Of a stretch of 64,000 nt of DNA, positions 45,901 through 57,040 are shown one piece after another. The DNA comes from Symbiodinium natans (Eukaryota; Sar; Dinophyceae; Suessiales; Symbiodiniaceae). Both the position numbers and the translations under genes were made by a program. The notes under the pieces were generated by a model, which was given only the letters and a program-made list of their open reading frames with translations, ran no database searches and was not told where the DNA came from. The stretch is from positions 108,501-172,500 of the forward strand of contig CAJNDS010000172.1 of NCBI GenBank assembly GCA_905221605.1, written 5' to 3'. Position 1 is the stretch's first letter. Every line of letters begins with the position of its first letter.

Positions 45901-47050
45901 ATGTCCATGTCGGAAGATGCGGAAGCGAAGAGTTGTGAAGAATTACTAAAAGAATGCAGTTCTGAGCCCATCATCTTCGTTGGGAATTTGGACCATACCT
46001 TCACAGCAGATGCGCAAGTCATCGTGAGTTTTCCTGGGGCCTACGGCAAGGCTTGGAACTACTTGACACACCAAGCACAAGATTCTGGGAATTCCATCTT
46101 GACCACCTGCATTTTTTTGCCGGACCATCATTCCGAGGGCTATGGCCATCATGTCACAACCGGAGCTGAAGGCGGTGTGTGCCACTGTTCCCACCTTTAT
46201 GGAAGAAGACAAGTTTGGGGCTGCGCATGGTACGCACTCTGGATGGAAAAGACGCAGAAGGCCAGTACCGAAAAGTGCAATCTCATTGTTGTGACCAAAC
46301 GTGATGGCAGTCTTGGAAGATCCCAGCAGGGGGAAGTGAACTTCTTAGAAGTATGTGGACACGTCTACTGTCAAATGACAATCGAAGACTTTGTCTACTT
46401 CCATCATAAAGAGGCCCCACGGCGGAAGCAGAAGGTTGTGCAAACACATGTCAAGCGCTTATTGCGCGAGTGTCAAATCCAGGTCGAGGCATGTGCTGAT
46501 CAGATCAGAAGAATCCGTCGAGCTGGCGGTGACAGCACGACTGTTGCTCACAGTCCCAGCATGTCTCCATTCCGTGCAGCTTGGCCGATTCGTTCGAATC
46601 TTTTCCAAGATGACCGTTCCACTGCTTCTCCCACTAGTCCCAGCAGTTCTACATCATCACCATTCGCGATGCAACGTAGTGACAACCTGCCAGTCCTTCC
46701 TGGCTTTCGGGATCTTCGTGATGACGTACCTCGCATTGTGGACCTGCGTGACCGGGAGCTAGAAGTCGATGATCCACAACTGCAAGCGTTCGTTAGCATG
46801 CGAATCGAAGTACTTAAAGCGGAAGCTTTTCGACGACGTCGAAGCCGCATGCGAGACGAGTGAGGAAGCTGAACTTTGGGGTTCACTTCCCGAGGCGTGT
46901 CAGGAACTGCTTGACAAGTATTTGATTTTCGTGAAGGATTTCTGCAGAAGCAGACAGTTCAGATTGAGATACTTGAGCAAAGCGCAGGTTTTTATCAATC
47001 TGACGATCAGTCAGCGTTGCGTAGAGCAAAAAATTGCCAAGAAGACTTAG
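45901..47050 (+). CDS. Orphan protein gene with one frameshift or unseen intron
   Basis: The frame is open from 45826. I prefer the ATG at 45901 (M-S-M-S-E-D). The protein runs PIIFVGNLDHTFTADAQVIV, SFPGAYGKAWNYLTHQAQD, TTCIFLPDHHSEGYGHHVTT, CHCSHLYGRRQVWGCAWY, NLIVVTKRDGSLGR, EVCGHVYCQMTIEDFVYFH, a Ser/Pro-rich linker, and RELEVDDPQLQAFVSM. At about 46795-46810 sensible sequence moves one frame (KYLKRKLFDDVEAACETSEE, then SLPEACQELLDKYLIFVKDF) to a stop at 47048-47050. His and Cys residues cluster in the middle third. No family is recognised and there is no membrane segment. A one-base indel is the simplest account of the shift. Confidence 0.5.
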
Positions 47051-48535
47051 TGTTGCTGAGAAGTTGAGACTCATGATTTTGTATTGAAACCTCCAAGATG
47101 CATGCTCCAGGCTTCTGGCTACGTTTCAATCGAGCGGGCAAGCGATGGCCTTGCATCGGCGTGTGCCTTGGGGAGATGCAGGTTCCATTTTTCATTCATT
47201 TCTGCAAATTTCCATGCTGTCTTTTAAAACACTCAGAACACGTAGGTCACTTGTGCCTCGGCCCTGGCAAGTGAATGGAAAGCACCACTGGTATCATGGT
47301 AAATGCTAGCGTGCATCTCCCTCGGACTCGCACGTCAGCAGGCGGGGTCAGTCAGGAGGCATGAGCCAAGCGAGCGTTTCAATTCACAAGCAGTAGGGAA
47401 ATACAGACCACATTTTCATCATCAGTGTCTCCAGAAGCCTGTCGACTGGAGGCTAGTCGTCGTAGTCGTCGTAGTGGTAGGAGTAGTGGTAGTAGCAGCA
47501 GCAGCAGTAGCAAGAATAGTAAACTGACAGGTGTTGCAGATGTGCCCGAGCACAACATCATCAAGTGGTGGCCCCGGCAAATCTGCTCAACTCTGAAGTC
47601 GATGAGCTCCAGGTAGCCTTCTAATAGTAGGATCTGGATTAAAGTATTGTCGCGAAAGCTAGCGTATCTAGGCTTGAGTTTAATCTCTGTTTGAGCAGGC
47701 GGACCCGTTCACACTTCCTAAGCCTGTTTTAACCCCTCTCAGTAAGGTTTATAAGCTGTGAACTCTATAACCCTTATGAAAACCTTCATGAAGCAACTCT
47801 ATTAATCCCAAATAGAGACTTATGCTCCCAAGGTAGAGCGAGGAACTTATGTCTCCAAAAACGCTAATTCTGAAAGATGTTACTTTCATTCATCTAAAAA
47901 ACGGGAAGATGACGCGACACGTACGCCCACAGGCCGATTGAGCATGGGTATCTCCCTCCATCTCACTACATCTCACTAGAGCCAAATCATCTCTGGGAAG
48001 TAAAGCGTCACCTCTACACCCCCCCCCCCCCCCCCCCATTGAGACATCCTCATCGTCGACTTCCATGGCGCACGATTCGCCCAGAGGATGTTTCCACGAA
48101 ACACTGCCCTCATGTCCATCCCACAACAATGGAGCTGGAGGAGCCCTCCGGCGCCACCAGCTCCACGGCCCCGGCGCCGCCTGTGTGAGGCTTGGCCCAG
48201 AATCGGATTTTGGGGTTTCGGGTTTTAGGGTTTAGGCTTTAGGGTTATATGGTTTTTTTGGGGTCAAGGATTCAGTGACCTTAAATTTCTACCCAGGCCG
48301 CCGGCCTCGGCGAGAAGATGCCCTGTTGAAGCCCTAAACCTTTGTTCTGAACATCCTTGAGCCCTCACAAGGCCAGAAAGGACCTAACACCCCGGAGCTG
48401 GGCTCTGGGTCTCCATGGATGGGCATGAGCTCGCATTGTGTTTAAGCAGCCAGGCTGTTGGGTACACATCAGGATGCTTCTGACGTGTGGGATCCCTTTG
48501 CTTTTACAAGTTCACCTCTTGTTGCGCGTTCTGTG
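47051..48535. other. Intergenic; trinucleotide and poly-C repeats
   Basis: GTA/GTC/AGC trinucleotide repeats lie at 47455-47515, a poly-C run at about 48018-48038, and a few TTTAGGG-like units at 48222-48245. No gene. Confidence 0.55.
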
Positions 48536-48736
48536 AGAAGCGGGGCTCGTTCAGCCAGGAGAGGCGGAGCACCAACACGTGACGCCTCTGCGGCAGATCA
48601 GGAGCTTCGCTGCGGCTCGGCTTGGCAAATGGGGTCACGCTTGGAAGATCCGTGCCTTGCTCTGTCTCCTCCTGGTTGAAACTCTCTGTCTTTCTCCCTC
48701 TCTCTCCCTAATGAGGTGCCCCTATTTGCGGAACCC

Positions 48737-48898
48737 CCAGAGAGCGAGAGAGAGGGAGGGAGGGAGGGAGGGAGGGAGGGAGGGAGAGAGACAGAGCGTG
48801 GTGGCGGGAGGTCCTTCTGGGCTCTCTTCGCTGGGCAGAAGAAGAGAGACAGAGCGAGAGAGAGAGGGGGGAGAGCGAGAGACAGAGACAGAGAGAGG

Positions 48899-48945
<47 letters not shown>

Positions 48946-49032
48946 CGAGAGAGGGAGGGAGAGAGACAGAGAGAGAGAGAGAGAGGGAGAGGGGGAGGGA
49001 GGGAGGGAGGGAGGGAGGGAGGGAGGGAGGGG
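48737..49032 (+). repeat. GA-rich microsatellite (GAGGGAGG and GAGA)
   Basis: Long interrupted GA and GGGA arrays. ORFs across it are low-complexity. Confidence 0.95.
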
Positions 49033-49268
49033 ATCGTACTATTTGAGGATCTATATTGGGCCCTTACTATCGTAAACCCTATGTGTATTGCGGCGGTGTT
49101 TGAAGCGACTCTCTACTTTATTTCTCGCCGCTTGCCTTGTATGCTTTGTTCTGTTGCTTCACTCTTCCCCCAGGTGGCCTAGCCTAAATGCATGCGATTT
49201 TGCTGTATTGTATAGTTCCCAGCATCCTTCAACGCTCTAAACAAGCTCTTGTGGAGGCGCGCGTCTTC

Positions 49269-50243
49269 ATGGCGAATTTCAACAGCATCCGGGAGAGGTT
49301 TGGGGGCCGCAGCGTCGGGCACACTGTCGTCGTGCAGGCCGGGTATTCTTTGCATCTTTGAGTCCGTTGCCTGTCTGTTGGAGGCATGGGGTGGCATTTG
49401 TTATGGAAGCGGAAGACTCTGCCCTGTGTGGTCAGCACTTGACATCCTTGCTTCTAAGCGGCATGGCCGTTCAGAGGTTCGTGTTTGCGAGTCGCTCTCG
49501 GAAGGCACCGCAGGAGGAGCACACGTCAGGCTACACACCCGGCCCCTCCGCTGCTTTGTCCACGCCGCGACAGCCAGCTCAGAGGCGACACCTCCTCATC
49601 TCAGGCCGGTTTAATTCGCAGGAGAAGCTGAGCTACATGCGCTCAGTCAAGCGAGTGCTGGATTCGGAGGGGGTTCCCAGGTCCGACAGGTAGGTTGGGG
49701 AGAATTGCGCTTTTTCCTTTATTTGGTTACAGTATCTCGTTTGGGGAACCCAATCTCAGCGGGTTAAAACAACGGGGCCATCCCAGGTTCCCGTGTGCAT
49801 GGTCCAGACGCGCGGGCCGGGAGACTCCTTCGGGAATCTGACCGAGCTGGGGCTGTACCGTGCCCTGGGGCTGATTGCGTTCTGCACGGACGACTATGGG
49901 GCCGTGACCGGCGCCCAGTACGAGACCTTTGTGGAGCTGCGCTACGCCCACCAGAACAAACTGCCCATCATCCCCGTGCAGCTGTGCGACACATTTCCGC
50001 CGGAGCCTCCGGATGAGGCTATATCCCCCTTGGGAATTGTTTTTCTATTCTTGTTTATATATAACCCAAGAGGATTCTAAAAAAAATGTGGGAGTTTAGG
50101 AGGAAGGCCGAGCTCAGAACCACCTGGTGCTTCGCCGAGATATCGACCGCATTACCGACATCGGCATGGGCGAGCCAGAGAGGGTGGCCCGCAAGATCCT
50201 GCGCGCCTGGAACGGGCTCCAAGAGCCGCCACGCCCCGGATGA
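49269..50243 (+). CDS. TIR-fold protein, paralogue 2 (four exons)
   Basis: Exons 49269-49337, 49505-49672, 49787-50017 and 50100-50243 join in phase to about 203 residues. The first intron (49338-49504, GC-AG) is shared with paralogue 1. The second and third are absent from it and have duplicated edges. The spliced protein aligns along its length with paralogue 1: RHLLISGRF, SQEKLSYMRSVKRVLDSE, VPVCMVQTRGPGDSFG, LGLIAFCTDDYG, YETFVELRYAHQ, LPIIPVQLCD, then LVLRRDIDRITDIGMGEPE. The candidate catalytic Glu (FVELRYA) is kept. An earlier stop removes the C-terminal Cys cluster. If the two extra introns were not spliced the protein would end after PRSDR, so expression of a full protein depends on splicing. 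Confidence 0.65.
49673..49786 (+). mobile_element. Lineage-specific intron 2 with 7-bp target duplication
   Basis: A GT-AG intron of 114 bp. GGTTCCC occurs at both edges (49672-49678 and 49786-49792) but only once in paralogue 1, where the coding sequence is continuous. Consistent with an introner-type insertion. Confidence 0.65.
50018..50099 (+). mobile_element. Lineage-specific intron 3 with 3-bp target duplication
   Basis: A GC-AG intron of 82 bp. GAG is repeated at both edges (50015-50017 and 50100-50102), which leaves one extra Glu codon relative to paralogue 1. It contains an imperfect inverted repeat (CCCCCTTGGG at 50025, CCCAAGAGGA at 50065). Consistent with an introner-type insertion. 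Confidence 0.65.
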
Positions 50244-51085
50244 AGGAGAAGTTGATCACTATATACTGGGACCCGGAAATTTGGGCGCCCGGTCTAGTGT
50301 TCTTCCCTGTTAATGCTTTTGCTGAATCGCAAATTGCCAGGGGGTTACTCCTGAAATGAGGACACCTCCCAGTTGAAGCCAGACCTGTTGAAGGCATCTG
50401 GCCAACAAAAGCAAAGAAGCTCGCAGGATGCCTATTGAGCTGAACTGTATTTCCTACAAGGTATGCTGCAATAGAGTAGAACAAGGTGGAGTGGAGCAGT
50501 TTGCATGAGTCAGAGGCTGGGGGCGCACAGAGGGGTTTGGGTTTTTGCCACCTGCTTTTGGGCACGCCCCGCTGCAAGCCTCATTCAGGGCCCGCTTGGC
50601 CCACCTTGGAGCCCCTTTTGACGATCTGTGAGCCCTTTGGCAACCCTCACCGGCCCTGAACCCTCCCACGATCCTCTCCAAATTGCGGCTGCCTCCGCCT
50701 AGCTGGGCTCGGAGCGGCTGCGCAGCCGGTTCTATATTTTTCGCAGCGACATGAGCAGACAGAGTCGCAGAAGTCTTAGGCCATGCAAGTAGGGTTCCGT
50801 CTTGTCAAGGCCTTCCAATACGTAAGTGTGACGACCACGTACGGGGATGGCCGAACATGTGCCACGGTGCTGTGCGTAGTCTTACTTACTTGTACGAGCA
50901 TTTAGGGTCGAGATGTTCCCCCTAGTACTACTCAATAGGAATTCTAGTACCCCCTGTTATCATCCCTACCACCAGCTTCAAGATAGGTTGACATAGGGTT
51001 GCTCGCTTCTTGAAAGCAGTTGGCCGAGCGACTCCGATGCTGCTTGGCTTATCTCCTGAGACATTCATGGCCGCGTGTGTGGCTG
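50244..51085. other. Duplicated flank and intergenic DNA
   Basis: No gene. An imperfect CCCC-rich foldback-like patch lies at about 50913-50968 (TGTTCCCCCTAGTACTACTC). Confidence 0.45.
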
Positions 51086-51089
51086 AAGT

Positions 51090-52575
51090 TATTAGGGTTC
51101 AGGGTTTAGGGTTTAGGGTTCGGGTGCAGACCCAGCAGCAGACCTGCTCCTGCTGAATCATCCGCACGAGGGTGAGGCTGTTCGTGAGGGTCTCGACCCC
51201 TTAAACCCCCAAACGCTGAACCCCCCAAAAATACCCTAAAACGGCCCAAAACCCTAAACCCTGAACCCTGAACCCTGAGCCCTAAACCCTAAACCCTAAA
51301 CCTTACACTTTGAACTTAAGATTGACCGCTGTAGCTCAGGTCCTAGGCTGCGGATTTCAGGGTTTCAGGGTTTAGCGAGGTGTTCAGGGTTTGGGGTTTA
51401 GGGTCTGGGGCATCTCATTCCACAGCACATCTGTATTCATAATTTGGGGGTTTAAACGACGGGTGTTTTGGGTATTCGTTGGTCTTTCTGGGCATAGGAC
51501 TCAAACCGGTCACCGTCGACCCCTACACAAATCCCTGAACCCCCAGAATCCAAGCACCCAAACTCTCAACCCAACCCTGTAGACCCTGAACCCTAAAACC
51601 TAAACCCTAGACCCTAAACCCTAACCCCTAAACCCTAAACCCTAAACCCTGAACCCTAAACCCTAAACCCGAAACCCTAAACCCTAAACCCTGAACCCCA
51701 AACTGACCCCAAACCTAAGCGTCTGCTTCCCCGATTCGAGGCCCAGCAGGACCCGATGTGCCGTGCTCAGGAGTTCATGCGATTCGCGCAAGCCTTAAAC
51801 CCTGAAAAGAGCCCTAACACCCTTCAACCCTAAAGCCCGAAACTCAGCTCTTAGGTCTGAGGCTTAGCATTTATGAGCTTATAACTTTTAGGTAGGAGAT
51901 AGTTCGGTTTGTTGCTGTTTTCCTTTATTTATTTTGGTTTCGTTGTGTGTGTGTGTGTGTTTTTTTTTGGGGGGGGCTTCAACTTGATCCGTCGGCTCTG
52001 GAAGGCTGCTGGTGTCGGCAACTAAGCCCTAAACGTACTTTTCCACCCTCAACCCGAAATGCTACAGAAATTCAACCTTAAACCCTAAGCCTTAAACTCC
52101 AAACCCTGAACCCTAAACCCTGAACCCTAAACCCTAAACCCTAAACCCTAAACCCTAAACCAAGCCGTCAACCAGTATGGAGTTCGGGATTTTTTTTCCA
52201 AGGGCTTTTGGGGAGACCTTTTGGCTGCCATTGGAATGTTGGGGTCTTTGGGTTCAAGGGGCATCTAGGGTTTAGGGTTTGGGGTAGGGTTTAGGGTTTA
52301 GGGTTTGGGGTTTGGGGTTGGGGTTTAGGGTTTAGGGTTTAGGTTTTAGGGTTCAGGGTTTAGGGTGTAGCTCTTGTGCTCCCCACTACTCGGGCAAAAA
52401 CCCTAGAGTACGGTGGGGTCGGCGCAGACGTGGATGGAGCCCCCTTCCTGCTGCCAAGTGTTTGGGGCCAGGGGAAAAGTAGGGAAAAGGTGGGGCGGGG
52501 GGGGGAGGGGGTGTTAGGGTTTGGGGTCCAGGGTTTAGAGTTTAGGGTTTAGGTTGTTTTGGGGTTTAGGGTCTT
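51090..52575. repeat. TTTAGGG/CCCTAAA repeat clusters in both orientations
   Basis: Clusters lie at 51095-51122 (+), 51228-51303 (-), 51578-51700 (-), 52085-52165 (-), 52265-52372 (+) and 52515-52575 (+). Between them are short islands of different composition. One, at about 51726-51795, reads LPRFEAQQDPMCRAQEFMRF and may be an exon. Confidence 0.85.
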
Positions 52576-52617
52576 GAGTGAAGAAACTCCAGGCACTCGG
52601 GAGAATACCTTAAGCAG

Positions 52618-52727
52618 TATATGGGTAGTTCTCTAGATTCGGGTCCCTTTGGGGGTCCTTTTTTAGAAGGGTCCCGTATGATATAAGGACCCACAAAGGG
52701 ACCCTCATGTAGAGAACTACCCATATA
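52618..52727. mobile_element. Foldback (MITE-like) module 1
   Basis: Arms 52618-52660 and 52685-52727 are inverted repeats with 39 of 43 positions matching and a 24-bp loop. The ends read TATATGGGTAGTTCTCT. No ORF. Confidence 0.75.
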
Positions 52728-52819
52728 GGAGTCCCCATGATGCATGAAACCAATTGGGTGCACTTGTATGAGCTCCCTAAGTCCTACACCCCAAACACAA
52801 CTCTTTGAGCTCTGAAACC

Positions 52820-53530
52820 CAATCACCCTAAACCTCACACCCTAAACCCTAAACCCCAAACCCGAAACCCCAAACTCCAAACCCTACAAAAATTATGCAT
52901 AGGCCCTGGCAGTCAGGCTGAACCGATTCTCACGAAGATGGCCGCTGTGGCTGACGGCGGCTGCTTGCCTGAACTCTTTCGGTGAAAGCTTGTGCGACAT
53001 CCCTCCCCGAAAAGGATACCTCAGTTAGGGTTTAGGGTTTAAGGGTTAAGGGTTTAGGGTTTAGGGGTTTAGGGTTTAGGGTTTAGGGTTTAGGGTTTCG
53101 ACATCTCCTTCCGCCACAAAGTCCAAAAGAAGGGGGGCTGCACGAGGGAAAGCTCCGGGTATCGAAGAGGGGTGCAGTTGCAACTAGTTGGGGAAGTATT
53201 CAAACCCAAATCGTAAGTCCTTATCCCGAAGATTTGTGGCTTAAATTCTCCTTTGAATAGACAGATGGCAAGCCTCCCTCCTGCACAACAAGGACCTTTC
53301 TGGTGAAACGGAAAAGGTGTTGGGGGGTCCATGGCGCAGGTCAGGAATGTTCAGGGCTTTGGGGATAACTTAGGGCTTAGGGCTTTAGCGTGTAACTCAG
53401 GTTTAGGGTTTAGGGCTGTTTTTTTGGTTTCAGGTTTCTTGATGTTAGTGTTCAGGATTTTAGGTGCTTGGGGCTTAAGGCCCACACCACAAGGACCTCC
53501 AAACACCTCAACTCTAAACCCTAAACCCTA
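52820..53530. repeat. Telomere-type clusters with a possible exon
   Basis: Clusters lie at 52822-52885 (-), 53026-53098 (+) and 53510-53533 (-). The island at about 52914-52981 reads RRWPLWLTAAACLNSFG before a GTGAAAG donor and could be an exon. Confidence 0.6.
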
Positions 53531-53620
53531 AACCCTGGTAAAACCTGGTAAAACCTGGTAAAACCTGGTAAAACCTGGTAAAACCTGGTAAAACCTGGTA
53601 AAACCTGGTAAACCCTGGTA
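53531..53620 (+). repeat. AAACCTGGTA decamer array (nine units)
   Basis: Seven perfect AAACCTGGTA units are flanked by two AACCCTGGTA units. It grows directly out of a CCCTAAA cluster. Confidence 0.95.
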
Positions 53621-53689
53621 AGCCACCGAAAGCCCCGTCGAGGCCCTCTTGCTCGTGGCCATCACAACGGCCGGTGGTCGGGGCCTATT

Positions 53690-54470
53690 GGGTTCAGGGT
53701 TTAGGGTTTGGGGTTTAGGGTTTAGGGTCTAGGGTTAGGGTTTTAGGGTTTAGGGTTTAGGGTTCAGGGTTGAGGGTTTGGGTTTAGGGTTTAAGGGTTT
53801 AAGGGTTTAAGGGTTTAAGGGTTTAAGGGTTTAAGGGTTTAAGGGTTTAAGGGTTTAAGGGTTTAAGGGTTTAAGGTTTAAGGGTTTAAGGGTTTAAGGG
53901 TTTAAGGGTTTAAGGGTTTAAGGGTTTAAGGGTTTAAGGTTTAAGGGTTTAAGGGTTTAAGGGTTTAAGGGTTTAAGGGTTTAAGGGTTCAAGGGTTTAA
54001 GGGTTTAAGGGTTTAAGGGTTTAAGGGTTTAAGGGTTTAAGGGTTTAAGGGTTTAAGGGTTTAAGGGTTTAAGGGGGTTTAAGGGTTTAAGGGTTTAAGG
54101 GTTTAAGGGTTTAAGGGTTTAAGGGTTTAAGGGGGTTTAAGGGTTTAAGGGTTTAAGGGTTTAAGGGTTTAAGGGTTTAAGGGTTTAAGGGTTTAAGGGT
54201 TTAAGGGTTTAAGGGTTTAAGGGTTTAAGTTTAAGGGTTTAAGGGTTTAAGGGGTTAAGGGTTTTTGGGTTTTTTGGTTTTTGGGTTTTAGGGTTTTTGG
54301 GTTTTTGAGTTTAGGGTTTTAGGGTTTTAGGGTTTTAGGGTGTTTGGGTGTTAGGGTGTTAGGGTTTCAGGGTTTTGGGGTTTTAGGGTTTTAAGGTTTT
54401 AGGGTCTTAGGGTTTTAGGGTTTTTGGGTTTTAGGGTTTTAGGGTTTTAGGGTTTTCGGGTTGGTTGAGG
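53690..54470 (+). repeat. TTTAGGG passing into a long TTTAAGGG array, then TTTTAGGG
   Basis: Heptamers at 53690-53790 are followed by about 60 copies of the octamer TTTAAGGG (53782-54262) with few errors. After them come TTTTGGG and TTTTAGGG-type variants to about 54470. Confidence 0.95.
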
Positions 54471-57035
54471 GTGCAGGGGTTGAGGGTTAGGGTTCTGGGG
54501 TTTTCGGTTCCTGAGGTCCATGGACATAAGGCTTGGGGATTTTCAGTACCCTTAAGGGTTTGGGGTTTCGGGCTTAGGGGTTTTGTAAAGAGAGTTTAAA
54601 GGCAGCGGCTAGGTTTTTGGGAGCTGATGCGGGACCTGGGGGTTAAGACCTTTATAGGGCTTGGAGACCCAAACCTTGCGCCCTAAGAGCCTACAACACC
54701 GAAGCCCAAACACTTCAAAGCTTCAAGCCCTAAACTCCCCGAAGCCTAAATCCCTCAACCCCAAAACCCCTAAACCCTAAGCCCTAAACCAGCAACCCGA
54801 AAGCCTCAAAGCCGTAAAACCCTTGAGCCCCTAAGACCGCTAACACCCCCAAAGCCCCTAAAAACCCTAAAACCCCTAAACCCTAAACCCTAAACCCTAA
54901 ACCCTAAACCCAAAAACTCCTAAAACCTCTAAAGCCTGCGCTCCTGGAACCTGGCCGCAGAGGTGAAGGCTCCACGCGTGGCTGCGAAGCCCAGGGGCAG
55001 GACGAGGACGAGGCTCTAAAACCCCAAGCCTTAAAACCTGAAGAACCCTACGAACCCTACAAGCCCTAAGAACCCTAAGAACACTACGAGCCCTACGAAC
55101 CCTGAGAGCCCTAAGAACCCTAAGCACACTACGAACGCTAAGAGCCCTTAAGAACCCTACGAACCCTGAGAGCCCGAAGAACCCTAAGAACCCTACGAAC
55201 CCTAAGTGCCCCAAGAACCCAAAGTGCCCCAAGAATCCGAAGAGCCCCAAGAACCCTAGGAACCCTAACAACCCTAAGAGCCCTGCGAACCCTAAGAAAA
55301 TGGGGAACATCCCAAGTCTAGGGTCTAGTAGGGGTTCAGCCATATTGCTTGGTTTGCCTTTGGGCTTTCATGGTGTGTTGGGGTCTTGGAGTTTTGCGAC
55401 GCCCTCCAACGTGGAAGGAGACAAACCCGAAGCCGCGAGAACCCTGACAAACCTCTTTAAACCCTAAGCCCCCCCCCCCCCCAAGTGCAGATCTTGCAAC
55501 ATAGCTCCCTAAACCCTAAACCCTGAACTACGGAATGCACCCAATCCACAACAAAGATCCCCCTACGACTTCAAAAAGTATCCCTTGATCCAGGGACCTG
55601 GGAAGCCTTGATCCAAAGCCCCCCGCAAGACCCTAAAGCCACTCGCTGAAAACCCCTTGACTCAATGCCCCTGGCCCTAAAACCCCGTGAGCTCTAAACC
55701 AACTTGATCCCTCAAAGCCCCGAGCTGGGATGTTACTCTCAACCCCTCGAGGTCACGGAGTTGTTACAGAGCGCCCGTGGCAATGCCACCCGAAGGCACA
55801 ATGGGACGGCAAGGCCCACGGCGTGCAACTGCGAGCTGACTGGTGTTTAACGTTTCAGGGTTAGGAGTGTAGGGGTTTCAGAGCTTGAGTCAAGGGTTTA
55901 AGGATTTATGGGGGGGGGGGGGGTAAGGGTGTAGGGGTTTAGGGGTCAGTTCTGAGGGTTTTTATTTGTGTAGGGGCTTAGGGTTTCGGTGGGCAGGGGT
56001 TCAAGGGCTTACTTGAGCGGAGTTTAAGGATGCAGGGGTTTGTTCAGGGGTTTGAGGGTTCAGGGGTTAAGGCATTAAGCCTTGGGTTGTCACAGTTTAG
56101 CGGTTGAAGCGTTGGGGTGTAGGGGTTTTGGGGTTTAGTGTTGGAGTGTTGGAGGGGCTTTGTTGGCAAAGGGTAGTTACATACCCCCCTTAGAGGGTTC
56201 TGATGTATGGGCCCTGAATTTGTACAGGGTATGTAAGGGGTATTAAACCCTAAAGCTGCAAACCGTAGACCTGCTAGGAGTTGAGATTCTGCAGTTTAGG
56301 CTTGGAGGTTCGGGTGTGCAGGGTTTGGACGGTTGTATGGGGGGGGGGGGGGGAAGCACACCAATGTTCTCTAACATTCCCGCTGCAAGGACCCCAACAT
56401 GGAGTTTGGGTTCTGAGCTTCAGGGTTTGGCTTCCGCTGGCTTGGGGTCTTTTAAGGCTTAACCCCAGAGGCCCTAGATTTTGACCCTTTGAGTCCAAGA
56501 AACCCGGAGCCCCTTCGACCCTTAAACCCTTGAACCCTAAATTTCAGAACTTCTTAAATTTCCTAAACCCTAGACTCCAAAAGCACAAAAGCCCCTAATG
56601 CTCGCGAGCCGCGCCAGCCCGAGCCCGACCCTGCACCGAGCGCCAGTGCCTGCAGGCGCGCAGCTGTAAGGGCTTGGCTTCAGGGTTTTCGGGCGCAGGG
56701 GTTTGATGTTCAGGGATAAGTTCTGACAGTTCTAAGGGATGCTTGGGGTTTGGGGATTGAAGGGAGTTAAGGGGGGTTGTGAGGGATTTGAAGACCGGGG
56801 GGGGGGGGGGCTTAGGGCCTGTAGGACTTTCAAGAGCCCTCCACCTGCCCAAAAGGCATCTCGAACCCTCCCGCAAAGCATAAATGTAGGGTTTTGGGGT
56901 TTGGGCCTTAACGGACCCTAAACCCCGAGCTAAGAATCTCTGTTCTGAAGCGCTCCCCAAGATCCAAATCTGTTTTTGGTGCAGATGCCCCGCGCGCTGC
57001 TCCCAAGGCTTCTCTTCAGGCTCCCCTGTTGGAAT
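54471..57035. repeat. Diverged telomere-type DNA with G runs and a few exon-like islands
   Basis: CCCTAAA clusters lie at 54760-54912. CC(C)TAAGAACCCTA(A/C)GA repeats fill 55030-55310. G runs lie at about 55909-55923, 56339-56353 and 56798-56811. The island at about 55743-55820 reads PLEVTELLQSARGNATRR and may be an exon. Nothing else is supported. Confidence 0.6.
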
Positions 57036-57040
57036 GGAAA

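Larger units (their letters stand above)
48540..50770 (+). repeat. Segmental duplication, copy 2
   Basis: Matches 23660-25500 in the same orientation, including non-coding flanks. It is longer because of a GA-rich expansion and two extra introns. Confidence 0.8.

Noticed and set aside
48579-49075. Arg/Glu-rich ORFs of 119-155 codons
   Set aside because: Translation of the GA microsatellite.
53531-53620. CRISPR-like direct repeats
   Set aside because: Units are contiguous decamers without spacers, in a eukaryotic genome.
54897-55343. 148-codon minus-strand ORF rich in FLGFLGLLG
   Set aside because: Translation of degenerate CCCTAAGAA repeats, not a gene.
56168-56250. Fourth foldback module around TTACATACCC
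   Set aside because: Only a 10-bp inverted match with the ends not aligned; too weak to call.
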